Source: JAHELQ01 sp965603365
GTDB taxonomy: Bacteria > Acidobacteriota > Aminicenantia > UBA2199
NCBI GenBank assembly: GCA_965603365.1
Contig: CBFDCR010000027.1
Coordinates: 1-60,614, forward strand
Direction: 5' to 3'
Length of the DNA stretch: 60,614 bases
This document shows, piece after piece, positions 1-9,304 of the stretch. Position numbers and translations under genes: made by a program. The first letter of the stretch is position 1. Each line of letters starts with the position of its first letter. The notes beneath the pieces are model-generated. The model did not search any database, was not told where the DNA came from, and saw nothing but the letters and a program-made list of their open reading frames with translations.

Positions 1-1210
1 CATCAAACAGGGGATTACGGCTGACATCACGGACCACCTCCACCCTCTCCACCAGATCCTCAAACGGGTACTCCTGGTTCTCAAAAGCAGAGAGGAACCT
101 GGCTTTGACCTCCTGGAGAAACGAAACAAAACTCTTCTGGCCGGTCGGATAATTTCTGATGGCTAAGGTATTGACAAAAATGCCCACGATGTTCTCAAGA
201 TCGGCATGCCTCCTGCCGGCTGTGAACGTGCCAATCACAATGTCCTCCTGGCCACTCAACCGCCACAGCAGCACGGAAAAAAGACAAAACAGAGTCATAT
301 ACAGGGTGGCGTCCTCTCCTTTGCCAAGGTTTCTCAAGCCTTCCGTCTCTCGCTTGCCCAATATAAAATCGATATAGTGACCATAAAAGTCTTTCGTCAC
401 CGGACGGCTGTAGTCGGTGGGTAAATCCAGCACTGGAACTTCGCCGGCAAACTCCTCAACCCAGTATTGTGCCTGCTTTATTACCGCTGCTTGCTGAACC
501 CCGCGGTGCTGCCACTCGGAATAATCTCTATACTGAACCCGAAGGGGACTCAACGCCGCACCCCGGTATAATAAGTCAAACTCCTTTTTTAATATGTCGA
601 TGGATATACCATCGGCGATAATATGATGCACATCCACCATTAATCCATGATGGTGTCCCACCTTGAGCAGCCTCACTCGCAGAAGCGGCGCTAAAGAGAG
701 ATCAAAGGCAGAGACAAACTCTCTGAAAATCTGCCGGGCATCCGGAGTTTCCGCCTCACTGTAATTAACGGAAAACTCTACCTCCTCATGAATACGCTGG
801 TACAATGTTTCGTTCACCATTTCAAAGGAGGTGCGAAAGCTCTCGTGGCGGCGGATAAGAGCTTTGAATGCTGCCTCCAGCCTCCGGCGATCAATGCCTG
901 CTCCCAGTTGAATATATTGAGGGACGTTGAAAACAACGTTATCGGGCCCCATTTGCTGAAGCACATAGAGACGCTTCTGGGGCGAAGTGACTGGATAATA
1001 CTCCTTCTTTTCGGCTAACTTTAGCGAAAGGTATTTGAATCGTTCCCGATTATTTTTAAGAAATTCAACCAGCTCTTGTTTCCTCTTTTTTAATTCTTCT
1101 ATTAAATCAGCGGTCAAGATCCCCTTGGGGGCATCTATTTTGAGATTGTCGCCTGTCAATTGTAAACTAATTCTCAATCTGTTAAGTCTTTGGATCAAAT
1201 CTAAGGTCAT
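1..1210 (-). CDS. NRPS N-terminus: TubC-type docking domain plus condensation domain (partial)
   Basis: The open frame begins at ATG 1208-1210 and runs off the left edge, so only about 403 residues are visible. Residues 1-55 form a TubC_N-like beta-hairpin docking domain (MTLDLIQRLNRLRISLQL, then KIDAPKGILTADLIEELKKR). A condensation domain follows (YYPVTSPQKRLY, RRHESFRTSF, catalytic VHHIIADG) and is still open at RNPLFD at the edge. It starts 7 bases after the upstream gene's stop, with no strong Shine-Dalgarno. The visible part aligns without any gap to the first 1210 bases of the NRPS at 11173-15672. That points to a recent duplication or gene conversion. It would accept a chain from an NRPS ending in a docking peptide, such as the one at 18962-26644. 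Confidence 0.93.
   Translation of the reverse strand, partial: MTLDLIQRLNRLRISLQLTGDNLKIDAPKGILTADLIEELKKRKQELVEFLKNNRERFKYLSLKLAEKKEYYPVTSPQKRLYVLQQMGPDNVVFNVPQYIQLGAGIDRRRLEAAFKALIRRHESFRTSFEMVNETLYQRIHEEVEFSVNYSEAETPDARQIFREFVSAFDLSLAPLLRVRLLKVGHHHGLMVDVHHIIADGISIDILKKEFDLLYRGAALSPLRVQYRDYSEWQHRGVQQAAVIKQAQYWVEEFAGEVPVLDLPTDYSRPVTKDFYGHYIDFILGKRETEGLRNLGKGEDATLYMTLFCLFSVLLWRLSGQEDIVIGTFTAGRRHADLENIVGIFVNTLAIRNYPTGQKSFVSFLQEVKARFLSAFENQEYPFEDLVERVEVVRDVSRNPLFD
1..1210 (-). repeat. Direct repeat copy A of an NRPS 5' end (partner 14460-15669)
   Basis: Bases 1-1210 align with 14460-15669 at a constant offset of 14459 with no insertion or deletion that I can find. There are long exact runs, for example around 51-91 versus 14510-14550. 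Both copies encode the TubC docking domain and most of a condensation domain in the same orientation. Confidence 0.85.
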
Positions 1211-1217
1211 CACAGTT

Positions 1218-2252
1218 TCAAAATGCCGATACTGCGGTAAACAGTCTCGATGCGGAAGTCGCATTAACCAGGGCATCTGCTGCCAGTAATACGGCACCGG
1301 CTGTCCAGGTTGTTTTCTCTTCTGGCCAGAATTCACCCCTGGGATATACATAGCCGGTCCAAAAGGAACCGTTGGTTTCACGGTATTTTTGCAGCCAACC
1401 AAACAATTCAGCGGCCTTTTTGCGATTTCCTGCCCCAATTAAGCTCATGACCAACTCACAGGATTCCGCCACCGTTACCCATGGTTCATCGGAAACGCAG
1501 CGGCAGCCTAATCTGTCAACAACGAAAGTAGCCCAGCTTGAATTTAGGTGAACGACGGCGGCTGGGCCAATAATCACCCCGGTGAGTACCGGATAAAACC
1601 AATCCATGGAATATCGACTTTTACTTTCCCAGGTGCGATCGAAACGTCCGGGTCGACTGCGGACCGTATGGCCCAATCGATTCCGGGCCAATTCCCAGGG
1701 TTGAGTTTTTTTTTCCAGAACTCTGGCAATATCGACTGCACACTCCAGGCTTTTAAAAATGGAACAACAGCCTGCTTTCAGGGCATCTTCATGGACTTCA
1801 TTTTTTTCATTTACTGCCCAGGAGATTTCCCCATAGTCTGTTTGCAGACTGAGCACAAATTGTACTGCCGCTTCAACGGTTGGCCACATTCTCTTCAGAA
1901 ATTTTTTTTCCCGGGTAATCAAAAAGTGGTGCCACACGCCTGTCGCTATATAGGCTACGTGGTTCGAATCGATCCTGGTATCGTCCATCACTGAGCCACC
2001 CTTATGGGCATCGCACCAGCTTCCGTTATTCATTTGTGTTTCGATGAGCCAATCGTAGGCTTTTTTTGCTTCCTTATACCTGCCGCCGACACTAAGCCCC
2101 ATAGCAGCTTCGACATGATTCCAGGGATCGGAAATCCCCCCTTCAACCCCGGGAATCGACCCGTCTGGTTCCTGAACAGAAACGATAAAGTCAGCGGTAC
2201 GTTTAAAAAATTCAGGAGATAAAGATGTCCTGGAAAAATGATATTCAGACAT
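1218..2252 (-). CDS. Alpha/alpha-toroid (prenyltransferase/six-hairpin glycosidase-like) protein
   Basis: A 344-residue soluble protein with no signal peptide. It shows repeated helix-rich blocks with a Gln/Asn-x-x-x-Gly-Ser-Trp/Phe pattern (QEPDGSIPG, TQMNNGSWCD, RETNGSFWTG), typical of the (alpha/alpha) barrels of terpene-cyclase-like and six-hairpin glycosidase families. DPWNHVEAAMGL and WVTVAESCELV are other conserved-looking helices. The function is not proven. Its position behind a GT4 glycosyltransferase and a methyltransferase suggests a role in the same carbohydrate pathway, perhaps glucan trimming. The start has a good AAGGA Shine-Dalgarno and overlaps the upstream gene end by 8 bases, indicating translational coupling. 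Confidence 0.7.
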   Translation of the reverse strand: MSEYHFSRTSLSPEFFKRTADFIVSVQEPDGSIPGVEGGISDPWNHVEAAMGLSVGGRYKEAKKAYDWLIETQMNNGSWCDAHKGGSVMDDTRIDSNHVAYIATGVWHHFLITREKKFLKRMWPTVEAAVQFVLSLQTDYGEISWAVNEKNEVHEDALKAGCCSIFKSLECAVDIARVLEKKTQPWELARNRLGHTVRSRPGRFDRTWESKSRYSMDWFYPVLTGVIIGPAAVVHLNSSWATFVVDRLGCRCVSDEPWVTVAESCELVMSLIGAGNRKKAAELFGWLQKYRETNGSFWTGYVYPRGEFWPEEKTTWTAGAVLLAADALVNATSASRLFTAVSAF

Positions 2253-2967
2253 GATTTTTATCCTTCTTGAAATACATTACTACACTTTTTCCCATTAGCG
2301 GGTTGAGTATCCTGTCCAATATATGTGTGATTTTGGGTTTCCTGGATAAATCCCAGAGGAGAAAACGATGATAGGCTTTAATAATCGGTGAATGCTCTCT
2401 ATTTTTCCATAAGAGACATTGAAGCCACCAGTAAGGTGCGTGAAGGGAATGTGCCCAATGTTTGCAGTAACAGATCATTCCCTGTTTTTCAATTTCACTG
2501 CACAATTGTGCAGCCTTAAAGATCTGCACATGGCCGCCTTCCACATTATGGTACTCTTTACTGAGCTTCCAACATATCCATTCGGGCACAAAACGCGGGA
2601 CACTGACGGCAAGCATTCCAGTGGGCTTCAATACCCGGGCAATCTCCTGCAAAGCCTTTTTATAGTCAAATATATGCTCAAGCACTTCAGTACAGATAAT
2701 CTTATCGAAACAATTGTCTACAAATGGAAGAGATAAGGCATCGGCCGCGCAGAGGTAAAATCTCTTTTGGCTATTATCCAACTCGGCTATCTCCGCCTGG
2801 AATCTTTGGAGAGCGGTTTTTAGATCATCACAGCTCCGGTCAACACCAAAAGCCTGCAGATTTTTAAGCATATAACTGGTTAAAGCATGCCAACCCGCTC
2901 CACACCCCAGGTCAAGCACACGATCACCGTCTTCTAAATTAAAACGGTCAAAATCAATGGTTATCAT
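2245..2967 (-). CDS. Class I SAM-dependent methyltransferase
   Basis: A 240-residue Methyltransf_11-type protein. Motif I is VLDLGCGAGWH (about residues 18-28), the acidic end of strand 2 is GVDRS, and the post-motif region is ICTEVLEHIFDYKKAL followed by ARVLKPTGMLAVSVP. The C-terminal about 90 residues (HAPYWWLQCLLW) look like a substrate or membrane-contact extension. It lies between a GT4 gene (14-base overlap) and an alpha/alpha-toroid gene (8-base overlap), so the three are almost certainly co-translated. I infer methylation of a sugar or glycan made by the neighbours. The substrate cannot be read from the sequence. Confidence 0.85.
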   Translation of the reverse strand: MITIDFDRFNLEDGDRVLDLGCGAGWHALTSYMLKNLQAFGVDRSCDDLKTALQRFQAEIAELDNSQKRFYLCAADALSLPFVDNCFDKIICTEVLEHIFDYKKALQEIARVLKPTGMLAVSVPRFVPEWICWKLSKEYHNVEGGHVQIFKAAQLCSEIEKQGMICYCKHWAHSLHAPYWWLQCLLWKNREHSPIIKAYHRFLLWDLSRKPKITHILDRILNPLMGKSVVMYFKKDKNHV

Positions 2968-4255
2968 TTTTTATTAATTTTATATAATATCGGGTTAACA
3001 TCCGGGCAGCGATATCCCAACTGAACTTCGCAAGAACTCGTTGGCGTCCTGCTTCTCCCAATCGGCACCGTTTTCCCGGGTCATTCAATAAATCGGCGAT
3101 GGCATTCGCCAGGGCAGTCGCATTGCCGGGTGGTACCAGCACGCCGGCATCACCCACAACTTCCGGTAACCCCCCTGCAGTTGTCGCAACAACAGGTACG
3201 CCACAGGCCATTGCCTCGGCTGCCGGTAGACCGAATCCTTCATACAAAGACGGACTAACTGCTATGGTGGTTTCAGCATAGTAGCGAACGATCTCTTGTG
3301 ATTTCAAATCACTGACAAAACCGACACTCCGCCTGAGTCCCAGTTTGTCGATCAATCGATCCGTGTGTCCGCCGGGATTTAATGAGCCGATTACAATAAG
3401 TTCGAGACCGGGGAAGCATTTTCTGAGTCTTGCCATTGCCCTGAGCAAAAACTCCAGTCCCTTGAGTGGGACCTCGGCGCTTAAAGTTGCCAGCAGCCTT
3501 CGAGGTTGACGTACCACGCCATTTATCGGGGCAAATTCTTCAGCATCAACACCGATATATATCACCCGGATCTTTGATTCCGAAATGTTAAAATCTCGGG
3601 CGATATCTTGACGCGATTGATGGGAAACTGTCAGCAAATGGTTTAGCTTACTGACCACACGGCGCTGCCTGTGCAGGAAATAATACCAACGACGAAGACG
3701 CAGGCGGTACCACCAATTCGCTGTACTTTCCAGGAAGATATCGCGGTCTTTAGTAACCGGATGATGGATAGTTGCCACAATTGGTATCCCCATCTCCTGC
3801 AATTTAAGAAGACCGGGAAATAAACTCTGGTTGTCATGTATTATATCATACTCATTCATATGGTCGACCAGGTACTTCAAAATCCGCCTTCCAAATGTAA
3901 ATGGCTCGGGGAAGCCGCCGCTGTTTACGCTCAGCCATTCAAGAAGGTTTGTGGCTGAGCGAAAATCTTTTAACCGCAGGGCTGTGAATCGATTTTTCCT
4001 ATCGAATAGGTTTAGCCCGGGCATTTTGATGAGTCGCACATTTCCATCCACTTCAGGGTAAGGTTCACCGGATATAATATCTACGGAATGTCCCAACTTT
4101 GCCAGCGCCGAACTCAAATATTTGATATAAATCCCCTGCCCTCCACAGTAAGGCTTACTCCGATAACTCAGCAGGCATATCCGCAGAGGCTTGCACTCCT
4201 CCAGGTTCGCTAAACTATTAGCCGGGACATTCGTTTCATTCAAAGTATTTCGCAT
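2954..4255 (-). CDS. GT4-family glycosyltransferase
   Basis: A 433-residue GT-B glycosyltransferase. The N-terminal acceptor half begins ICLLSYRSKPYCGGQGIYIK, with the glycine-rich loop usual for GT4 enzymes. The C-terminal donor half has a Rossmann start (LLATLSAEVPLKGLEFLLRA) and the EX7E motif in SPSLYEGFGLPAAEAMACG, followed by PVVATTAGGLPEVVGDAG. It is cytosolic with no membrane segment. GGAGGA ten bases before the ATG supports the start. Together with the methyltransferase and toroid protein downstream and the GT5 enzyme upstream it resembles a gene group for a (methylated) glucan, but glycosylation of the peptide product is also possible. Confidence 0.9.
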   Translation of the reverse strand: MRNTLNETNVPANSLANLEECKPLRICLLSYRSKPYCGGQGIYIKYLSSALAKLGHSVDIISGEPYPEVDGNVRLIKMPGLNLFDRKNRFTALRLKDFRSATNLLEWLSVNSGGFPEPFTFGRRILKYLVDHMNEYDIIHDNQSLFPGLLKLQEMGIPIVATIHHPVTKDRDIFLESTANWWYRLRLRRWYYFLHRQRRVVSKLNHLLTVSHQSRQDIARDFNISESKIRVIYIGVDAEEFAPINGVVRQPRRLLATLSAEVPLKGLEFLLRAMARLRKCFPGLELIVIGSLNPGGHTDRLIDKLGLRRSVGFVSDLKSQEIVRYYAETTIAVSPSLYEGFGLPAAEAMACGVPVVATTAGGLPEVVGDAGVLVPPGNATALANAIADLLNDPGKRCRLGEAGRQRVLAKFSWDIAARMLTRYYIKLIKNDNH

Positions 4256-4286
4256 AACGATCCTCCAAAAATCCTCCAGGACTCAT

Positions 4287-5864
4287 TCATACCCTGGGAT
4301 CGCTTATCTTACAGGCCTCTTTTGTCAAAGAGGAAAGTTCACTAAAAGGAATGGCTGGACGACTCTCGATCGCCTTAAAAAATCTGAGATACTGATTTTT
4401 CATTTTTTCCCATGAAAAATTTTCGTTCATACCTCTCCTCATGATTTTCTGCCATTCAAAAGCACTTTGGTAATACACATTAACAACTTTGGCCAATGTC
4501 TCCAATAAACATTCACGACTGTGATTTTTTATATAGAATCCGGTTGCATTTTCCGGGTCTTCGAAAAAACAACGAACCGTATCCTTCAGCCCACCGACAG
4601 TACAGACAACCGGCACAGTTCCAAAGGCCATGGCATATATCTGGATCAGCCCGCAGGGCTCAAATAGCGATGGGGCAATGAGGATGTCTGCGGCTGCAAG
4701 TAAGCGGTGGGCTAGATCCTCCCTGTATTTATTTATAAACAACAACTTACCGGGAAATTTTTTTTGTAAAAAAGAGAAAGTTTTATTAATATATCCACTT
4801 AAGCCGCCGCCCGGATTACCGCAAATAATAAATCTGGGAGCCTGCCTTAGAAAATGTTCCATATTTTCTACCATGGCCTGTTGAGCCAGGTAGGGATTGG
4901 TAAAAAAGTCTATGCCCTTTTGAAAGGTCAACCGGCAGAGCATCAATACGAGAGGAGGTGTGGTATTTTCAGGATCATCAAATTTATAATGCTTCAGTAT
5001 TATCTTCTTCATCTCCCTCTTAATTTTAAGATCTTCTATACTATAGGATAGGGGTAAAAAAGAGTTGTCCCTGGGATTCCAGAGAGACCGATCAATCCCA
5101 TTTAAAAAAGAGAGCACTTCTCTATTGCACAAATCTAAATATTTCAAGCCTGTATGGGGCGCCCTATTATGAATCAACTCTTGAGCATAGTTGTGGCTGA
5201 CCGTGGCCACATAATCACTATTTTTCAAGCCGAGGGAGAGTAGAGAGGCTCTCTTGTATTTTGAGAATACGGTTCTCAATTCGCCGACGACATCTTCTTC
5301 AAAAAATTTAAATGAATCTTCGTATATATCCCCCTGGAATTCATAATTATGAATCATGAAAATTGATTTAAAACTCTTTTTATCTTCTATTTTTTTCAGC
5401 AATTGAGTAAAACCGAAGAAACCTCCTGTTTGCCAATCATGACAAAAAACATAGTCCGGTGATAATTTATAGTGAATAATAAGTTGTAAAACCGCCTTGG
5501 CAAAGTAAAAATAGGGTATAACAGTGGACGCACTGGAGTAGGCCTTGTTCCCATCGTTGTTTTCATTGTCACTCAAAATCCACGAATCGGATAACTTTAT
5601 AAAATAGTAAGAAATTTTATCTTTTCGCAGAGAATAGATTGAACAATCATAGGGAATGCCCTGGTAATCAAATGATACTTTATCGACTAAATAGTCTGTC
5701 AGCAAATTCATTTTCCTATCATAATAAAGGCTGATAACGATATTATGACAACGATTACTCTCGAGAAACGTTGGCAAGGCTCCTACCACATCACCCAAGC
5801 CTCCTCGCTTGTAAAAAGGGGCAACCTCAGATGTAATATGTATAATAGTTCTTTGCTTTTTCAT
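4287..5864 (-). CDS. glgA: Glycogen/starch synthase-like GT5 glycosyltransferase
   Basis: About 525 residues, the usual length for bacterial glycogen synthase. The N-terminal donor-binding KxGGL motif is present as KRGGLGDVVGALPTFL after ITSEVAPF. The C-terminal half has VLMLCRLTFQKGIDFF and the EX7E region IAPSLFEPCGLIQIYAMAFG with PVVCTVGGLKDTV. I chose ATG 5862-5864; a GTG at 5873 overlapping the upstream stop is the alternative. The enzyme adds alpha-1,4-glucose from ADP- or UDP-glucose. Coupling to a GH13 gene directly upstream suggests linear alpha-glucan or maltooligosaccharide metabolism. The symbol rests on family similarity only. Confidence 0.85.
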   Translation of the reverse strand: MKKQRTIIHITSEVAPFYKRGGLGDVVGALPTFLESNRCHNIVISLYYDRKMNLLTDYLVDKVSFDYQGIPYDCSIYSLRKDKISYYFIKLSDSWILSDNENNDGNKAYSSASTVIPYFYFAKAVLQLIIHYKLSPDYVFCHDWQTGGFFGFTQLLKKIEDKKSFKSIFMIHNYEFQGDIYEDSFKFFEEDVVGELRTVFSKYKRASLLSLGLKNSDYVATVSHNYAQELIHNRAPHTGLKYLDLCNREVLSFLNGIDRSLWNPRDNSFLPLSYSIEDLKIKREMKKIILKHYKFDDPENTTPPLVLMLCRLTFQKGIDFFTNPYLAQQAMVENMEHFLRQAPRFIICGNPGGGLSGYINKTFSFLQKKFPGKLLFINKYREDLAHRLLAAADILIAPSLFEPCGLIQIYAMAFGTVPVVCTVGGLKDTVRCFFEDPENATGFYIKNHSRECLLETLAKVVNVYYQSAFEWQKIMRRGMNENFSWEKMKNQYLRFFKAIESRPAIPFSELSSLTKEACKISDPRV

Positions 5865-5869
5865 TTTCT

Positions 5870-7852
5870 TCACTCTTTCGATCTGGAATATAATATCTTC
5901 AGACCATACCCCTGGAGAACGAATTCCCTATCTTGATTGGTGCCTCTCAAGGCATCTCTAAATGCACTCTTATTTAATATTTTTCCTGGGTCTAATTTTT
6001 TTTGTTTTTTACTGAAATTAAACACAAAGGTTAGAGACTCGCCGTCGATAAACCGATTAATCATCAATATTTTATTTTTCCTGTCCAAAAACGGAACAGC
6101 TATATTGGCCTCATTAAAAATATGGCTATAGGTTTTTCTTATGCGGTTCAGGGATTTATAAAAACCTATGAGGGATGTTGACTCGTAAACCCTTTGCCAA
6201 TTCATACATCTCCTATTATCCGGATCATTCATGCCTTCAAGACAGATTTCATTGCCATAGTAAATAACTGGCATACCGGGAAATGCATACATGAGCACAA
6301 CGGCCAACCGATACAACTGCCGATTGTTAATAATAGAGATCAGGCGCGGCAGATCGTGGTTATCCAAAAAATTCCAGGCGTATTGGATTTGCCGCGGCGA
6401 GTATTTGTAATTCAATTTAATGATCTCATCTGCCAATTTCTCCACACTATGCGTCCCCTTTTCAAAAAACGGTACAATTACATCCCAATAGAATCCGTAG
6501 TTCGTTATCCCATCAATGCCGTTATCCACTATTAAATCATAGGCATTTTTATGCCAGAATTCGCCGATAATGAGCACATCATTTTTACATACCCTTATCT
6601 GTTGAACGAACCGCCGCACGAAATCCGGCGGTAACGAAGAACAGGCATCCAGACGCCAGCCATCAATGTCAAACCTCTCCTGCCAATATAAGCAAGCGTC
6701 TATGAGGTAATCTTGAACCTCTCTATTTTCAAGATTAAATTCCGGCATCTCTTTATTGCCATACCATGAACCGTAATGATGTGCATCACATACTCTCACC
6801 GGGAATCGATCCAGGTGGAACCAATCCCGGTACTTTGAGGCTTGCTGGTGTATCAATACATCCCTGAAGGCAAAAAAATCGATACTGCAGTGATTTAACG
6901 TGATATCCAGTACAATCTTGATGCCCAGGTGATGTGCCTCTTTAATTAATTCCTGCAACTCTCTACCGCCTCCCAACAAGGGGTCGATTTTGTAATAATC
7001 AATGATATCGTAACGATGATTACTTCTGGCATGAAATACCGGGTTAAGGTATAAAAAATCAATTCCCAACTCAGCCAGGTAAGTCAATTTTTCGGTAATT
7101 CCCGGGAGGTCCCCGCCAAAAAAGGAATTCTTAGCGGACGGCCCCCCCCACCCTGAAAAATCAAAGTTACCTGTTTGGCGTTGGGATTTAAAAAATCTGT
7201 CGGGAAATATCTGGTAACCTGTAGAATAAGGAAGAATAATTGGCTTAGCCGGGAAAGATAATTTATCTGGCAGTACAAAAAAATATTTTTGAGGGGAGGG
7301 CTGACGGGCACAATTTGCCTGGGGTAGAAACAATTGACGATCGCTACCTTTAATCTTTATAGAAAAGACATCCAACCGGAAATCTCCCGTCAACCGGAGA
7401 TGCCAATACTTTTTATTCTTGTATTGATGGTTAAGGGAGAAGGGAATCTCCCCGGAAAAATCGGTTACCAGGATCAGGGACCGTATCCAGGAATAATGGC
7501 TGATGGCACGCAGTATCCAGTGGCCGGGATCGAGGGGAAAAACGTGTTTGTCCTGGGTGTCAAACTCAACGGCACAAAATGGCTGGGTGCCGATATTGAG
7601 GAAACTGCGCTTTAAGGGGTCATCCGGGGATATCAGCCCTTCGGAACAATTGTTGTAGGGTATATTAAAGTTATTGTTTAAAAAGAAATGATAATACAGC
7701 TCCCCTTTGCTTACCTGGACTTCTGCCTGAAAAACCCTATTTCCCTTATCGGTCATCCGGGTACGAAAATATCGCCCCTGCGAAGGAAATATCCCGATAT
7801 GCACGGTAGTCACATCGCTGTCGGGTGCTATAAATACAAACTCTTTAAGCAT
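5870..7852 (-). CDS. GH13 alpha-amylase-family enzyme (neopullulanase/cyclomaltodextrinase-like)
   Basis: A 660-residue intracellular protein without signal peptide. The first about 210 residues are beta-rich, as in the CBM34-like N-domains of neopullulanase-type enzymes. The barrel then starts at YQIFPDRFF. Four conserved regions are visible: DITLNHCS (region I), GWRLDACSS with the nucleophile Asp (II), IIGEFWH with the acid/base Glu (III) and FLDNHDLPR with the third Asp (IV). The family hydrolyses or transglycosylates alpha-1,4/1,6-glucans and cyclodextrins. The stop codon overlaps the region where the glycogen-synthase-like gene starts, so the two are likely co-translated. Confidence 0.9.
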   Translation of the reverse strand: MLKEFVFIAPDSDVTTVHIGIFPSQGRYFRTRMTDKGNRVFQAEVQVSKGELYYHFFLNNNFNIPYNNCSEGLISPDDPLKRSFLNIGTQPFCAVEFDTQDKHVFPLDPGHWILRAISHYSWIRSLILVTDFSGEIPFSLNHQYKNKKYWHLRLTGDFRLDVFSIKIKGSDRQLFLPQANCARQPSPQKYFFVLPDKLSFPAKPIILPYSTGYQIFPDRFFKSQRQTGNFDFSGWGGPSAKNSFFGGDLPGITEKLTYLAELGIDFLYLNPVFHARSNHRYDIIDYYKIDPLLGGGRELQELIKEAHHLGIKIVLDITLNHCSIDFFAFRDVLIHQQASKYRDWFHLDRFPVRVCDAHHYGSWYGNKEMPEFNLENREVQDYLIDACLYWQERFDIDGWRLDACSSLPPDFVRRFVQQIRVCKNDVLIIGEFWHKNAYDLIVDNGIDGITNYGFYWDVIVPFFEKGTHSVEKLADEIIKLNYKYSPRQIQYAWNFLDNHDLPRLISIINNRQLYRLAVVLMYAFPGMPVIYYGNEICLEGMNDPDNRRCMNWQRVYESTSLIGFYKSLNRIRKTYSHIFNEANIAVPFLDRKNKILMINRFIDGESLTFVFNFSKKQKKLDPGKILNKSAFRDALRGTNQDREFVLQGYGLKILYSRSKE

Positions 7853-7932
7853 GATAATTAAGAATCAGTTCGACGAAATCGTTCCCATATGATATTTTTA
7901 AAAACAATCTTTGCCTTTCACTCGTCAGGAGA
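7853..7932 (-). other. 80-base intergenic gap before the GH13 gene
   Basis: This is one of the few gaps of this size inside the block. It is AT-rich and contains a run (TTGTTTTTAAAAATATCAT on the minus strand) that could hold a promoter, but no convincing -35/-10 pair or hairpin can be argued. The GH13 ATG has no clear Shine-Dalgarno. Confidence 0.3.
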
Positions 7933-9249
7933 TTATTTGCCGGGCATTTCAAGCAAATTTCCGGGAGAAGAACCTCTTTTATTGACTCCTCTGCCAAAAG
8001 CACTTATCGAATTCAACAAAAAAGTTAAATCCGAAAAATTCCGGCCGAACGTTTGCACGCCGTTATGGTTACTCCTTATAAGTCCCTCGATATCCGTTCC
8101 CGGCATCTCTCTAAAAATATCGGGACTTCTTACGGCAACCAGGCGGTTGACTCTGGTATTTTTCAATAAATAATAACACCCCATAAGGAAAAACAGTTCA
8201 TCGCCAATTTTTTTTGATGGGTCAACATTATATGAGACATTAAAAATATTATCGAACATCTTATAAATATTATAAAAATGAATCACCCCCACTCCCGCCA
8301 ATGAGTCAAGATTGGCGAATGAATTTACACCAATACATATTTGGGTAAAACGGTCGATCTGTTTTACCCGGCGAATTATTTCAGACAGCTCTTTAATATG
8401 ATTAACCGGCTTATTGTAGGGAATAAACAGTGTCGATATATAAATCGGTTCGTACTGCGGCAGCCTTTTTACATAATCGGAGACCATCGATTGTTTCTCA
8501 TTGGCTCTCAAATCCTTATACAGCAGTTCTTCTAAAGTATTGTTTATATCTGTAATCCGGTAGCACATACATCTCCGGGCGTAAAAATATCGATAATCCG
8601 GGGGGGTTAACTCGATTATCGGCGTAAAGTATACGGCATCAGCGGCAGATTTTACATATTCGCCGCGCCATTTTAAGTGGCCATCTTTAATTAAATCAAA
8701 ATATTTACACTTAAAGGTTCTTAAGTGCCCGGGATGCATGTCCGCCGACCACAGAGTGGGCCGCCATGGTATATTACGGCTCCAATCGGCGGGTAATCCG
8801 GTAGAGTACCATGTATGCCAGTCGGGACAGGCCGCATAATCGATCTCATGTTGTGTCCAGACCACATCATAGACCTGGTGCAGTTCGGCAAGCTCCAGGG
8901 CAACATCTTTTTCCAATAAATAATCGTCTCCATCGAGTTCGATTATGACATCTTCTCTACTACATTGTTCTACAGCCCGAACAAAATTTTCCATTTTCCC
9001 CTTTCTGCGGCCATTGCGCACCGCGTAAATTCTTTCGGGATTGGTTTCGCTAAAGGCTGAGATTTTTTCCCACGTTTTATCTGCCGATGCATCATCGACT
9101 ATGATAGCCCGCCAATTTTCCCCTCTTTGCAGCAAAATGGACTCGAGGCATTCTTCGATATAATTCTCACAATTGTAGGCAGTGACGATAAATACTAAAT
9201 TGGGCCGGGTTTTGTACTGATATTGACTCTTCATCTTTATATCCTTCAT
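7933..9249 (-). CDS. GT2-family glycosyltransferase with C-terminal extension
   Basis: About 438 residues. The N-terminal GT-A fold has FIVTAYNCENYIEECLESIL, AIIVDDASADKTW and the metal-binding acidic motif IIELDGDDYLLE, all typical of GT2. The region up to about residue 240 completes the catalytic domain (WRPTLWSADMHPGHLRTFK, AADAVYFTPIIEL). The last about 180 residues are unlike a standard GT2 and may bind acceptor or nucleotide. I chose ATG 9247-9249 because AGGAGGA lies nine bases upstream; an in-frame ATG at 9285 lacks this. It lies 55 bases downstream of a larger GT2 fusion. The sugar and acceptor are unknown. Confidence 0.85.
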   Translation of the reverse strand: MKDIKMKSQYQYKTRPNLVFIVTAYNCENYIEECLESILLQRGENWRAIIVDDASADKTWEKISAFSETNPERIYAVRNGRRKGKMENFVRAVEQCSREDVIIELDGDDYLLEKDVALELAELHQVYDVVWTQHEIDYAACPDWHTWYSTGLPADWSRNIPWRPTLWSADMHPGHLRTFKCKYFDLIKDGHLKWRGEYVKSAADAVYFTPIIELTPPDYRYFYARRCMCYRITDINNTLEELLYKDLRANEKQSMVSDYVKRLPQYEPIYISTLFIPYNKPVNHIKELSEIIRRVKQIDRFTQICIGVNSFANLDSLAGVGVIHFYNIYKMFDNIFNVSYNVDPSKKIGDELFFLMGCYYLLKNTRVNRLVAVRSPDIFREMPGTDIEGLIRSNHNGVQTFGRNFSDLTFLLNSISAFGRGVNKRGSSPGNLLEMPGK

Positions 9250-9304
9250 ATCGGCAATCCTCCTCATATCTATTCCAATCATCATTTACGGCTTTAAACT
9301 CTCT